In this document: positions 43,954 to 52,238 of the stretch, piece after piece
How positions within the stretch are numbered: position 1 is the stretch's first letter
Layout of the letters: each line of letters begins with the position of its first letter
DNA from: Nocardioides pinisoli
GTDB taxonomy: Bacteria; Actinomycetota; Actinomycetes; Propionibacteriales; Nocardioidaceae
Length of the DNA: 64,000 bases
NCBI RefSeq assembly: GCF_024199985.1
Contig: NZ_JANARS010000007.1
Coordinates: forward strand, 186,001-250,000
Reading direction: 5' to 3'
Translations under genes and position numbers: made by a program
The notes under the pieces: generated by a model
The model's input: only the letters and a program-made list of their open reading frames with translations
Told to the model about the DNA's origin: nothing
Database searches by the model: none

Positions 43954-44405
43954 TGCACGTCATCGTCGCCACGGACGGCTCCCGCCAGTCACTGGCCGCC
44001 GCCAAGCACCTCAAGTCCTTCGCCGACCCGACCAAGGTCACCGAGATCTCCGTCGTCGCGGTGATCCGGCCTCTCGCCTCGGTCGCGTTCGCCGACGACG
44101 TGTCCGAGCGAGGCTTCGACGGGTCGTTCCGCGACGCCGCGCAGAGCGCCGTCGACACGATCGCCGCCGTGTTCGAGGGGTGGGGGCCGAAGGTCAACAA
44201 GCGCATCCGCAGCGGCTCGGCGGCCAACGAGATCATCAAGGCCGCCAAGCAGTACGACGCCGGGCTGGTCGTGGTCGCCGCGGGCGGGCGTGGCCTGAGC
44301 GACAGCGTGCTCGTCGGCAGCACCGCCCAGCGCGTGCAGCACTACGCGCCGTGCCCGGTGCTCGTCGTACGCCCCGCGCCGAAGCCGAAGAAGCACCGGG
44401 CCTGA
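43953..44405 (+). CDS. Universal stress protein (UspA family)
   Basis: 150 residues. HVIVATDGSRQSLAAAKHL start, then a helix-rich middle and the ATP-binding block GAANEII..DAGLVVVAAGGRGLSDSVLVGSTAQRVQHYAPCPVLVVR (G-2X-G-9X-G(S/T) type). Adjacent and coupled to the amino-acid permease, whose function it may accompany under stress. Single USP domain with a Lys-rich tail. Confidence 0.9.
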   Translation: MHVIVATDGSRQSLAAAKHLKSFADPTKVTEISVVAVIRPLASVAFADDVSERGFDGSFRDAAQSAVDTIAAVFEGWGPKVNKRIRSGSAANEIIKAAKQYDAGLVVVAAGGRGLSDSVLVGSTAQRVQHYAPCPVLVVRPAPKPKKHRA

Positions 44406-44460
44406 CCCGAGGCCCGCCACCCTCCACCGGCCCGCACTGGCGCCTCACTAGGGTGTGCGC

Positions 44461-44814
44461 ATGGAGACCCTGCGGCTGGTGCTGCTCTTCGTCCACATCC
44501 TCGGCTACGCCGCCCTCCTCGGAGGCCTCCTCGTGCAGGTGCGCGACGACACCAAGCGGGTCAACACGCTGATGCGCGACGGCTCCGGGACGGCGTTCCT
44601 CGCCGGCCTGCTGCTCGTCGGGGTGCTCGAGAGCCTGGGCTCGCCCGACCACGCCAAGATCGGCGTCAAGTTCGCGATCGGCCTGGTCATCCTGGTGCTC
44701 GTGATGGTCAACCTGCGCAAGCCGAGCATCCCCCAGGGCCTCTACTTCGGCCTGCTCGCGCTGACGATCGCCAACATCGCGGTGGCCGTCTTCTGGTCGC
44801 CCGCCCACGCCTGA
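44461..44814 (+). CDS. Small membrane protein of unknown function
   Basis: 117 residues. TM helices: METLRLVLLFVHILGYAALLG, TAFLAGLLLVGVLESLG, KFAIGLVILVLVMVNL and YFGLLALTIANIAVAVFWS. Resembles small actinobacterial integral membrane proteins without assigned function. Precedes pcrA by 36 bases in the same direction, perhaps one transcript. Confidence 0.7.
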   Translation: METLRLVLLFVHILGYAALLGGLLVQVRDDTKRVNTLMRDGSGTAFLAGLLLVGVLESLGSPDHAKIGVKFAIGLVILVLVMVNLRKPSIPQGLYFGLLALTIANIAVAVFWSPAHA

Positions 44815-44850
44815 TCGGCTGTCACCGGCGCCGCATAGGCTGGGGGCGAG

Positions 44851-47259
44851 ATGACCCCCACTGACACCTCTGCCGACCAGGCCCTCTTCGAGCGCACCGA
44901 CCACCCGCTCCTCGAGGGTCTCAACGAGCCGCAGCGGGCGGCGGTGACCCACGCCGGGCCGCCGCTCCTCGTCGTCGCCGGCGCGGGCTCGGGCAAGACC
45001 CGGGTGCTGACGCGGCGCATCGCCTGGCTGATCAACGAGCGCAAGGCGCACCCCGGCTCGATCCTGGCGATCACCTTCACCAACAAGGCCGCGGCCGAGA
45101 TGAAGGAGCGCGTCGAGGAGCTCGTCGGCAAGCGCGCCCGGATCATGTGGGTCTCGACCTTCCACTCCGCGTGCGTGCGCATCCTCCGCAAGGAGATCGA
45201 CCGGGTGGGCTTCAAGTCCAACTTCTCGATCTACGACGCGGCCGACTCCAAGCGGCTGATGACGCTCGTGCTGCGCGACCTCGAGCTCGACCCCAAGCGC
45301 TACCAGCCCAACGCGGTGCTCAACTGGGTCTCCGACCAGAAGAACGAGCTGCGCGACGCCGAGGACGCCGCCAAGGAGGCGCGCAACTCGTTCGAGGAGG
45401 CCTACGCCAAGGCCTTCAGCGCCTATCAGCGCCGCCTGCGCGAGGCCAACGCCCTTGACTTCGACGACCTGATCATGACCACGGTGCACCTGCTGCAGGC
45501 GTTCCCCGACGTCCGGGAGAACTACCGCCGCCGGTTCCGCCACGTGCTGGTCGATGAGTACCAGGACACCAACCACGCGCAGTACAGCCTGATCCAGCAG
45601 CTGTGCGGGCAGTCCTTCGAGATCGGCACCGACGTCGAGGAGCCCGGTGCGGAGTCCGCGGAGCGGGTGGGGCCGAGCGAGCTGATGGTCGTCGGTGACG
45701 CCGACCAGTCCATCTACGCCTTCCGCGGCGCCGACATCCGCAACATCCTCGACTTCGAGCAGGACTTCCCCGACGCCACCACCATCCTGCTCGAGCAGAA
45801 CTACCGCTCCACCCAGACCATCCTGTCCGCCGCCAACTCGGTCATCGGCAACAACCGCGGCCGCAAGCCCAAGCGGCTGTGGACCGACGCGGGGGAGGGC
45901 GAGCGGATCATCGGCTACGTCTCCGACGACGAGCACGACGAGGCCCGCTTCGTCAGCGAGGAGATCGACAAGCTGACCGACGACGCCGGCGTACGCCCGG
46001 CCGACGTCGCCGTCTTCTACCGCACCAACGCCCAGTCGCGCGTCTTCGAGGAGGTGTTCATCCGCACCGGCCAGCCCTACAAGGTGGTCGGCGGGGTGCG
46101 CTTCTACGAGCGCAAGGAGGTGCGCGACGCGCTCGCCTACCTGCGCATGCTGGTCAACACCGCCGACGAGATATCGCTGCGACGGGTGCTCAACACCCCC
46201 AAGCGCGGCATCGGCGAGCGGGCCGAGGCCTGCATCGCCGCCCTCGCCGACCGCGACCGGATCACCTTCTGGGAGGCCCTGACCCGGGCGGCGGAGGCGC
46301 CCGGCCTCGCCACGCGGAGCCTGAAGAACATCGAGGCGTTCGTCGCGATGGTCCAGGAGCTGCAGTCGATGGTCGAGGCCGACGAGCGTCCCGACGTCAT
46401 CCTCGAGTCCGTGCTCGAGCGCTCGGGCTACCTCGTCGAGCTCGAGGCCAGCGACGACCCGCAGGACGGCACCCGCGTGGAGAACCTCGCCGAGCTGGTC
46501 GCGGTCGCCCGCGAGTTCGCCGAGGACCCGCAGCCCGGGCCGAGCGCCGACCCGGCGGAGGTGGAGGCCGGCACGGTCGCCGTGGGCCTGGGTGACTTCC
46601 TCGAGCGGGTGGCCCTGGTGGCCGACGCTGACCAGATCCCCGACTCGCCTGATGGCGACGACTCGGGCGTGGTCACCCTGATGACCCTCCACACCGCCAA
46701 GGGCCTGGAGTTCCCGGTCGTCTTCCTCACCGGCCTGGAGGACGGCGTCTTCCCCCACCAGCGCTCGCTCGGTGACCAGCCCGAGCTCGAGGAGGAGCGC
46801 CGCCTCGCCTACGTCGGCCTCACCCGCGCGCAGCAGCGCCTCTACGTCTCCCGGGCCCTCGTCCGCTCGGCGTGGGGCGCGCCCAGCCACAACCCGGCCA
46901 GCCGGTTCCTCGACGAGCTCCCGGTCGACCTCGTCGACTGGCGACGTACGGCTGCCGAGCAGACCCGGTGGGGCCGCGCCGACCTGACCGGCGGCTCCAC
47001 GCGCCTCGGCACCCCCACCGACGCCGGGCGGCGCAACTTCAGCTCCGCCGCCCTGCGCGCCGACGCCGCCTCCAAGGCCAAGCCCGCCCGCGAGATCCCG
47101 AGCCTCGCGCCGGGGGACCGGGTCGTCCACGACTCCTTCGGCATGGGCACCGTCGTGGCCGTCGAGGGCGTGGCCGAGAAGTCCGTGGCCTCCATCGACT
47201 TCGGCTCCGAGGGCGTCAAGCGCCTGCTCCTGCGCTACGCGCCGGTCGAGAAGCTCTAG
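44851..47259 (+). CDS. pcrA: ATP-dependent DNA helicase PcrA/UvrD
   Basis: 802 residues. SF1 helicase that unwinds DNA 3' to 5' in nucleotide excision and mismatch-type repair and removes proteins from DNA. Motifs: VVAGAGSGKTRVLTRRIAW (I), TFTNKAAAEMKERV (Ia), VDEYQDTNHAQYSL (II), GDADQSIYAFRGAD (III), QNYRSTQ (IV), TLHTAKGLEFPVVFLTG (V), RLAYVGLTRAQQRL (VI). The tail has the usual SH3/Tudor-like part (VHDSFGMGTVVAVEG). Full length for the family. Confidence 0.97.
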   Translation: MTPTDTSADQALFERTDHPLLEGLNEPQRAAVTHAGPPLLVVAGAGSGKTRVLTRRIAWLINERKAHPGSILAITFTNKAAAEMKERVEELVGKRARIMWVSTFHSACVRILRKEIDRVGFKSNFSIYDAADSKRLMTLVLRDLELDPKRYQPNAVLNWVSDQKNELRDAEDAAKEARNSFEEAYAKAFSAYQRRLREANALDFDDLIMTTVHLLQAFPDVRENYRRRFRHVLVDEYQDTNHAQYSLIQQLCGQSFEIGTDVEEPGAESAERVGPSELMVVGDADQSIYAFRGADIRNILDFEQDFPDATTILLEQNYRSTQTILSAANSVIGNNRGRKPKRLWTDAGEGERIIGYVSDDEHDEARFVSEEIDKLTDDAGVRPADVAVFYRTNAQSRVFEEVFIRTGQPYKVVGGVRFYERKEVRDALAYLRMLVNTADEISLRRVLNTPKRGIGERAEACIAALADRDRITFWEALTRAAEAPGLATRSLKNIEAFVAMVQELQSMVEADERPDVILESVLERSGYLVELEASDDPQDGTRVENLAELVAVAREFAEDPQPGPSADPAEVEAGTVAVGLGDFLERVALVADADQIPDSPDGDDSGVVTLMTLHTAKGLEFPVVFLTGLEDGVFPHQRSLGDQPELEEERRLAYVGLTRAQQRLYVSRALVRSAWGAPSHNPASRFLDELPVDLVDWRRTAAEQTRWGRADLTGGSTRLGTPTDAGRRNFSSAALRADAASKAKPAREIPSLAPGDRVVHDSFGMGTVVAVEGVAEKSVASIDFGSEGVKRLLLRYAPVEKL

Positions 47260-47298
47260 GTCCCCGCTCCAGGGCGAGTCGGCGTACGGCGCGCGGGT

Positions 47299-47371
47299 GG
47301 GACGTACGACGCTCCGTCGGGCGGTGCGTGAGGGGGGTTCGCGCGCCCGGGGATCCCCCTTGGGCCACCGC
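47299..47371. repeat. REP-like palindromic element, copy C, with upstream box
   Basis: GCGGTGCGTGAGGGGGG (47321-47337) pairs with ATCCCCCTTGGGCCACCGC (47353-47371), leaving a short GC centre. It is preceded by a GTACGACGCTCCGTCGG box (47303-47320). Together with copy D it forms a direct repeat of period 83. It lies between the converging 3' ends of pcrA and the M23 gene. Confidence 0.7.
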
Positions 47372-47381
47372 TCGTCTGCGG

Positions 47382-47453
47382 GGGTCGTACGTCGCTCCGT
47401 GGGGCGGTGCGTGAGGGGGATTCACGCGCCCGGGGATCCCCCTGGGCCACCGC
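47382..47453. repeat. REP-like palindromic element, copy D, with upstream box
   Basis: Same layout as copy C, 83 bases further on: GTACGTCGCTCCGTGG box, then GCGGTGCGTGAGGGGGATT pairing with ATCCCCCTGGGCCACCGC (47436-47453). Likely a bidirectional terminator or a mobile REP-type repeat. Confidence 0.7.
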
Positions 47454-47488
47454 CACTGTGAGGAGGGCTGGCTAGCGCGAGCCGAAGG

Positions 47489-48316
47489 TCACGGAACGAT
47501 GCCGTGCTCGACGAAGGCCTGGAACGGGTCGACCGGGCCACCGCCGCCGGGGCGGACCTCGAGGTGGAGGTGGGAGCCGGTCACGTTGCCGGTGGCGCCC
47601 ACGGTGCCGATGACCTCGCTGCCGTTGACGCGGTCGCCGACGGAGACGTAGATCGACGTCTGGTGGCAGTACCAGATCTCGGTGCCGTCATCGAGGGTGA
47701 CGACGGTCTTGTTACCGTAGGCCCCGTCGTAGCCGGTCTCGGTGACCGTGCCGTTGGCGACCGAGAAGATCTGGTCGCCGCTGTTGGCGTTGAAGTCGAG
47801 GCCGGTGTGGTAGCTGGCCCAGAGGCCGTACTGGCCGAAGGTGGCGGTGATGCCGTAGCTGGAGAGTGGGAGGACCCACTTGTTCTCCTTGATCTTCGCC
47901 GCCTGCTTCTCCGCGGCGTTGCGCATCTCCTCGAGCTTGGCGGCGCGCTCGGCCATCTGCTTCTCGGCCAGCGCGACGAGCTCGGGGTCGGTCTCCTCGG
48001 TGCCGGAGTCGCGGACGTGGTCGCGGCTCACGACGACGCTGCGGCGCGAGAGGGCCTGACCGGCGGCCGAGCCGATGGCCTGGGTGGCCTCGACGGCCGA
48101 GCCGGTCGAGGCGAGGGCGGTGACGCCCGAGCCCGAGCCGGTGACGGCGCCGCCGGCGGAGACCGCCAGCACCGCGACACCGGCGACGAGGGGCAGGGAC
48201 GGGAGCCGGACCACGGAGCGTCGCGGCGGCGTGGAGGCACGTCGCTTGCCGCTCACGGGTGCAGCCGTTGCCGAGGTGCGGCGCTTGGGAGCGCGCTCCG
48301 CTCGGTGGTTGCCCAT
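47489..48316 (-). CDS. M23 family metallopeptidase (cell-wall endopeptidase)
   Basis: 275 residues from ATG 48316. A basic start with one TM-like segment (LPLVAGVAVLAVSAGGAVTG) suggests export; then a coiled-coil-like part (ELVALAEKQMAERAAKLEEM, NAAEKQAAKIKENK) and the LytM domain: YHTGLDFNANSGDQIFS (first metal His/Asp), GTEIWYCHQTSIYVSVGDRV and GSHLHLEVRPG (metal His). Cuts peptidoglycan stem peptides; it stands alone, transcribed toward pcrA. A GTG at 48373 is the only further upstream start. A promoter candidate lies at 48375-48405. Confidence 0.92.
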   Translation of the reverse strand: MGNHRAERAPKRRTSATAAPVSGKRRASTPPRRSVVRLPSLPLVAGVAVLAVSAGGAVTGSGSGVTALASTGSAVEATQAIGSAAGQALSRRSVVVSRDHVRDSGTEETDPELVALAEKQMAERAAKLEEMRNAAEKQAAKIKENKWVLPLSSYGITATFGQYGLWASYHTGLDFNANSGDQIFSVANGTVTETGYDGAYGNKTVVTLDDGTEIWYCHQTSIYVSVGDRVNGSEVIGTVGATGNVTGSHLHLEVRPGGGGPVDPFQAFVEHGIVP

Positions 48317-48374
48317 GAAGGAGTTACCAATCTGCCGGATCGTCAGGGGGGTCGGGTCGGCTAGACCGCGCACG

Positions 48375-48405
48375 ACTGTAACGGAAGGATCACGGGGAAG
48401 TGCAA
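48375..48405 (-). promoter_or_regulatory. Promoter candidate for the M23 gene
   Basis: Minus strand: -35-like TTGCAC (48405-48400) and -10-like TACAGT (48380-48375), 19 bases apart, about 60 bases before the ATG. GTTAC/GTAAC motifs recur nearby (about 48324 and 48379), a sequence type reported for MtrA sites near cell-wall hydrolase genes; that link is only suggestive. Confidence 0.45.
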
Positions 48406-48475
48406 CCCTCGACCAAATAAGTTCACTTACCCCGCTCAGTGGTCGATAAACGGACGCGTTCGGGTGACGCGGCTC

Positions 48476-49810
48476 TCAGCCACGTGCGGCCTGGTAGCGC
48501 GCGAGCGCCTCCTGCCGCTCGTCGGCGTGGTCGACGATGCGCAGTGGGTAGTCCCGCTCGTAGCCGACGTCCGACTTCCACGGCTCGTGGGCCGCCTTGC
48601 CCGGCAGGTGCTCCAGCTCGGGCACCCAGCGGCGTACGTAGTCGCCCTGCGGGTCGAACTTCAGCCCCTGCGTGACCGGGTTGAAGACGCGGAAGTAGGG
48701 AGAGGCGTCCGTCCCGGTGCCGGCCACCCACTGCCAGCCGTGGTTGTTGGAGGCCACGTCACCGTCGATGAGCAGGTCGAGGAAGTGGCGCGCCCCCACC
48801 GGCCACCACACGTGGAGGTCCTTGGTGAGGAAGGAGGCGGTGATCATCCGCACCCGGTTGTGCATCCACCCGGTGTGCAGGAGCTGGCGCATCCCGGCGT
48901 CGACGATCGGGAAGCCCGTGGTGCCGGTGCGCCACGCCTCGATCGCGTCCTCGGGGTCGTCGTACCTCATGCCCCTCAGCGCGGGCTTGAGGTCGGTCCA
49001 CGCCGAGGACGGCGTGTGCCACAGGACGTCGGCGTAGAACTCGCGCCAGGCCAGCTCGGTGGCGTACGTCGACGTGTGGGGGACCTCCGCGAGGAGCGAG
49101 CGCGGGTGCAGCACCCCGAGGTGGAGGTAGGGGGAGAGCCGCGAGGTGCCGTCGTGGTCCGGCCGGTTCCTCTCGTCGGGGTAGGCCCGCAGGCCCTGGT
49201 CGCGGAAGTCCCGCCAGCGTCGCCACGCGGCGTCCTCCCCGGCTCCGGGCAGCTCGAACGGTGCGTCGGCGACCGCCTCCTCGAGCAGGTCGACCGCGCG
49301 CTGGTGCGAGTCGGCCGGCGCCAGGTCGGGGGAGCGGGGCGTCGGCGCCGGGTCCGACCAGCCGTGCTCGCGCCACGCGCGGGCGAAGGCGCTGAACACC
49401 TGGTAGGGGTCGCCGCTGCCGTTGCGGACCAGCCCCGGCCCGACGGCGTACGGCGACCCGGTGGCGACGAGCTCGACCCGCTCGCCCACCGCCTCGTCGC
49501 GTCGGCGTCCGTAGGGCGTGGTCTCGGCCGCGACGTGCACGCGCCGACCGTCGGCCACCCGCGGTACGACGTCCCGGGGGTCGCCGTGGTGGATGCTCAG
49601 CGGGATCCGCTCGGCGAGGGACAGCACGTTGGCGGCCAGCCACGCCCGGCGGGCCGGTCCGGCGGTGGCCCAGATGGCCGGGTCGACGACGAAGAGCGCG
49701 GTCACGGATCCCTCGTCGAGCGCGGCGCGGAGGGCAGGGTTGTCGCGCACCCGGAGGTCGCGTCGGAACCACATCACCGCTGAGCTCGTGTCGGGCTTCG
49801 GGGTCGACAT
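48476..49810 (-). CDS. phr: Deoxyribodipyrimidine photolyase
   Basis: 444 residues from ATG 49810 (AGGAG directly upstream). Light-driven repair of cyclobutane pyrimidine dimers. N-terminal photolyase domain: VMWFRRDLRVRDNPALRAAL. FAD domain: TSRLSPYLHLGVLHPRSLL, WREFYADVLWHTP, TGFPIVDAGMRQLLHTGWMHNRVRM, HFLDLLIDGDVASNNHGWQW and FRVFNPVTQGLKFDP, all diagnostic for CPD photolyase/cryptochrome class. The Trp chain positions fall in the usual segments. Isolated gene, divergent from sucC. Confidence 0.96.
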   Translation of the reverse strand: MSTPKPDTSSAVMWFRRDLRVRDNPALRAALDEGSVTALFVVDPAIWATAGPARRAWLAANVLSLAERIPLSIHHGDPRDVVPRVADGRRVHVAAETTPYGRRRDEAVGERVELVATGSPYAVGPGLVRNGSGDPYQVFSAFARAWREHGWSDPAPTPRSPDLAPADSHQRAVDLLEEAVADAPFELPGAGEDAAWRRWRDFRDQGLRAYPDERNRPDHDGTSRLSPYLHLGVLHPRSLLAEVPHTSTYATELAWREFYADVLWHTPSSAWTDLKPALRGMRYDDPEDAIEAWRTGTTGFPIVDAGMRQLLHTGWMHNRVRMITASFLTKDLHVWWPVGARHFLDLLIDGDVASNNHGWQWVAGTGTDASPYFRVFNPVTQGLKFDPQGDYVRRWVPELEHLPGKAAHEPWKSDVGYERDYPLRIVDHADERQEALARYQAARG

Positions 49811-49937
49811 GCTCCTCAACGTAGCCCCGGCGTGAGCACCACCACGCTCACCCGACCTCGTGCCACCCCGCTCCGGAGGTCTAGGGTGCCGAGAGGTAAT
49901 CCCCCTTGCTCGCATACGAAAAGGACTGGTCACTCTC

Positions 49938-51107
49938 GTGGACCTGATGGAATTTCAGGCGAAGGAGCTCTTCGCCAAGCATGGAGTAGCGACCACGTTG
50001 GGTGTCGTCGCCGAGACCCCGGAGGCCGCGCGTGCGGCCGCCGAGGAGATGGGCGGCGTGACCGTCGTCAAGGCGCAGGTCAAGGCCGGCGGACGCGGCA
50101 AGGCGGGCGGCGTGAAGATCGCCAAGACCGCCGACGAGGCCGAGTCCTACGCCCGCGACATCATCGGCATGGAGATCAAGGGCCTGCGCGTCAACCGCGT
50201 CCTGGTCACGCCGGCCACCCCGCCGGTGGAGGAGTACTACTTCTCCTTCCTGCTCGACCGCTCCAACCGCTCGCACCTGTGCATCGCCTCGGTCGAGGGC
50301 GGCGTGGAGATCGAGGAGGTCGCCAAGACCAACCCCGACGCCGTGCGCCAGACCCCGATCAACGCCATCGAGGGCGTGACCCCGGAGAAGGCCGCCGAGA
50401 TCGTCGACGACGCCAAGTTCCCCGCCGAGCTGCGCGACCAGGCCATCGAGATGGTGCAGAAGCTGTGGAAGGTCTACGTCGAGGAGGACGCCACCCTCGT
50501 CGAGGTCAACCCGCTGGCGCGGCTCGAGGGCGACAAGCTCGAGGCGCTCGACGGCAAGGTGTCGCTGGACGCCAACGCGTCCGAGGTGCGGCACCCCGAC
50601 CACGAGCAGTTCGAGATCCGCGACGAGGAGGACCCGCTCGAGGCGGCCGCCAAGGACAAGGGCCTCAACTACGTCAAGCTCGACGGCCAGGTCGGCATCA
50701 TCGGCAACGGCGCGGGCCTGGTCATGTCGACCCTCGACGTCGTGGCGTACGCCGGTGAGGACCACGGCGGTGTCAAGCCCGCCAACTTCCTCGACATCGG
50801 TGGCGGCGCCAACGCGCAGGTGATGGCCGACGGGCTGCACATCATCCTGGGCGACCCCCAGGTGAAGAGCGTCTTCGTCAACGTCTTCGGCGGCATCACC
50901 GCCTGCGACGAGGTCGCCAACGGCATCAAGGGTGCGCTCGAGATCCTCGGCGACGAGGCCTCCAAGCCGCTCGTCGTCCGCCTCGACGGCAACAACGTCG
51001 ACGAGGGTCGCCGCATCCTCGACGAGCTCAACCACCCGCTGGTCACCCAGGTCGACACGATGGACGGCGCGGCCGATAAGGCCGCCGAGCTCGCCCACCA
51101 GGCCTGA
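49938..51107 (+). CDS. sucC: Succinyl-CoA ligase (ADP-forming) beta subunit
   Basis: 389 residues from GTG 49938 ([16 protein letters not shown]). ATP-grasp subunit of the TCA enzyme that makes ATP or GTP from succinyl-CoA with SucD. Grasp loop [18 protein letters not shown], substrate-loop [19 protein letters not shown] and the last [11 protein letters not shown] and [12 protein letters not shown]. The start could be elsewhere, but family members open exactly with this MDLMEF/YQAKEL segment. Its stop is 17 bases before sucD. Confidence 0.96.
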   Translation: MDLMEFQAKELFAKHGVATTLGVVAETPEAARAAAEEMGGVTVVKAQVKAGGRGKAGGVKIAKTADEAESYARDIIGMEIKGLRVNRVLVTPATPPVEEYYFSFLLDRSNRSHLCIASVEGGVEIEEVAKTNPDAVRQTPINAIEGVTPEKAAEIVDDAKFPAELRDQAIEMVQKLWKVYVEEDATLVEVNPLARLEGDKLEALDGKVSLDANASEVRHPDHEQFEIRDEEDPLEAAAKDKGLNYVKLDGQVGIIGNGAGLVMSTLDVVAYAGEDHGGVKPANFLDIGGGANAQVMADGLHIILGDPQVKSVFVNVFGGITACDEVANGIKGALEILGDEASKPLVVRLDGNNVDEGRRILDELNHPLVTQVDTMDGAADKAAELAHQA

Positions 51108-51124
51108 GAGAGAGAACTGAACAG

Positions 51125-52006
51125 ATGAGCATCTACCTCAACAAGGACAGCAAGATCATCGTCCAGGGCATGACGGGCGGCATGGGTGCCAAGCACACCA
51201 CCCTCATGGTCGAGTCCGGCGCCAACATCGTCGGCGGCGTCAACGCCCGCAAGGCCGGCACCACCGTCGAGCTCGGTGGCAAGGAGCTCCCGGTCTACGG
51301 GACCGTCGAGGAGGCGATGAAGGAGACCGGCGCCGACGTGTCCGTCGCCTTCGTGCCGCCGGCGTTCACCAAGGACGCCTGCATCGAGGCGATCGACGCC
51401 GAGATCCCGCTCCTCGTGGTGATCACCGAGGGCGTCCCGGTCCTCGACACCGCCGAGGTCGTGGCCTACCTCGAGGGCAAGTCGACCCGGATGATCGGCC
51501 CCAACTGCCCGGGCATCATCACGCCGGAGGAGTCGCTGGCCGGCATCACGCCGCACACCATCGCGGGCAAGGGCCCGGTCGGCCTGGTGTCGAAGTCGGG
51601 CACGCTGACCTACCAGATGATGTACGAGCTGAAGGACTACGGCTTCACCACCGCCATCGGCATCGGCGGCGACCCGATCATCGGCACCACCCACATCGAC
51701 GCCCTCGAGGCCTTCGAGAACGACCCGGAGACCAAGGCGATCGTGATGATCGGCGAGATCGGTGGCGACGCCGAGGAGCGTGCGGCCGCCTACATCAAGG
51801 AGCACGTGACCAAGCCGGTCGTCGGCTACGTCGCCGGCTTCACCGCCCCCGAGGGCAAGACCATGGGCCACGCCGGCGCCATCGTGTCGGGCTCGTCGGG
51901 CACCGCCCAGGCGAAGAAGGAGGCCCTCGAGGCCGCCGGGGTCAAGGTCGGCAAGACGCCGTCGGAGACCGCCGAGCTGATGCGGGAGATCCTCAACCAG
52001 CTCTAG
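51125..52006 (+). CDS. sucD: Succinyl-CoA ligase alpha subunit
   Basis: 293 residues. CoA-binding Rossmann start ([21 protein letters not shown]), then [20 protein letters not shown], and the ligase part with [15 protein letters not shown] and the phospho-His loop [21 protein letters not shown] (His in MGHAGA). Forms the catalytic pair with SucC. Directly follows sucC with short spacing. No regulator or other TCA gene is adjacent, which is usual in actinobacteria. Confidence 0.97.
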   Translation: MSIYLNKDSKIIVQGMTGGMGAKHTTLMVESGANIVGGVNARKAGTTVELGGKELPVYGTVEEAMKETGADVSVAFVPPAFTKDACIEAIDAEIPLLVVITEGVPVLDTAEVVAYLEGKSTRMIGPNCPGIITPEESLAGITPHTIAGKGPVGLVSKSGTLTYQMMYELKDYGFTTAIGIGGDPIIGTTHIDALEAFENDPETKAIVMIGEIGGDAEERAAAYIKEHVTKPVVGYVAGFTAPEGKTMGHAGAIVSGSSGTAQAKKEALEAAGVKVGKTPSETAELMREILNQL

Positions 52007-52009
52007 GCC

Positions 52010-52234
52010 TCAGTCGCTCTCGTCGCTGACGTCCTCCAGACGGCCTCGCAGGTCCACCTGCGGGGCCGTCGTGGATTTCGCGTGACGGTCGTGGCGGACG
52101 GGCGGGTGCGCCTCCCACAGCAGCCGCCACACGACGTGGGCGCCGAGGAGGCGCACGGGGGCGACGGCGGAGTGCCGCCGCGGTGACGGCAGCGTCGGGC
52201 ACGCCGCGCTGGCCAGCGTCGATGGAATGGACAT
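52010..52234 (-). CDS. Small protein of unknown function downstream of sucD
   Basis: 74 residues, ATG 52234. Rich in Ala, Pro and Arg, with a Trp-containing helix (LLGAHVVWRLLWEAHPPV) and an acidic end (DLRGRLEDVSDESD). Converges with sucD, whose stop is 4 bases away. Codon use is compatible with coding, and the head-on position near sucD recurs in actinobacteria, but no domain is known. Confidence 0.5.
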   Translation of the reverse strand: MSIPSTLASAACPTLPSPRRHSAVAPVRLLGAHVVWRLLWEAHPPVRHDRHAKSTTAPQVDLRGRLEDVSDESD

Positions 52235-52238
52235 GGTT

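Noticed and set aside
44236-47130. Minus-strand open frame of about 960 codons opposite pcrA
   Set aside because: Antisense shadow of pcrA and the USP gene; low-complexity Gly/Val/Asp protein.
48317-48470. Possible cyclic-di-AMP (ydaO) riboswitch before the M23 gene
   Set aside because: Such RNAs often precede cell-wall hydrolase genes, but the conserved GGG..CCGC blocks are absent; a plain promoter explains the region better.
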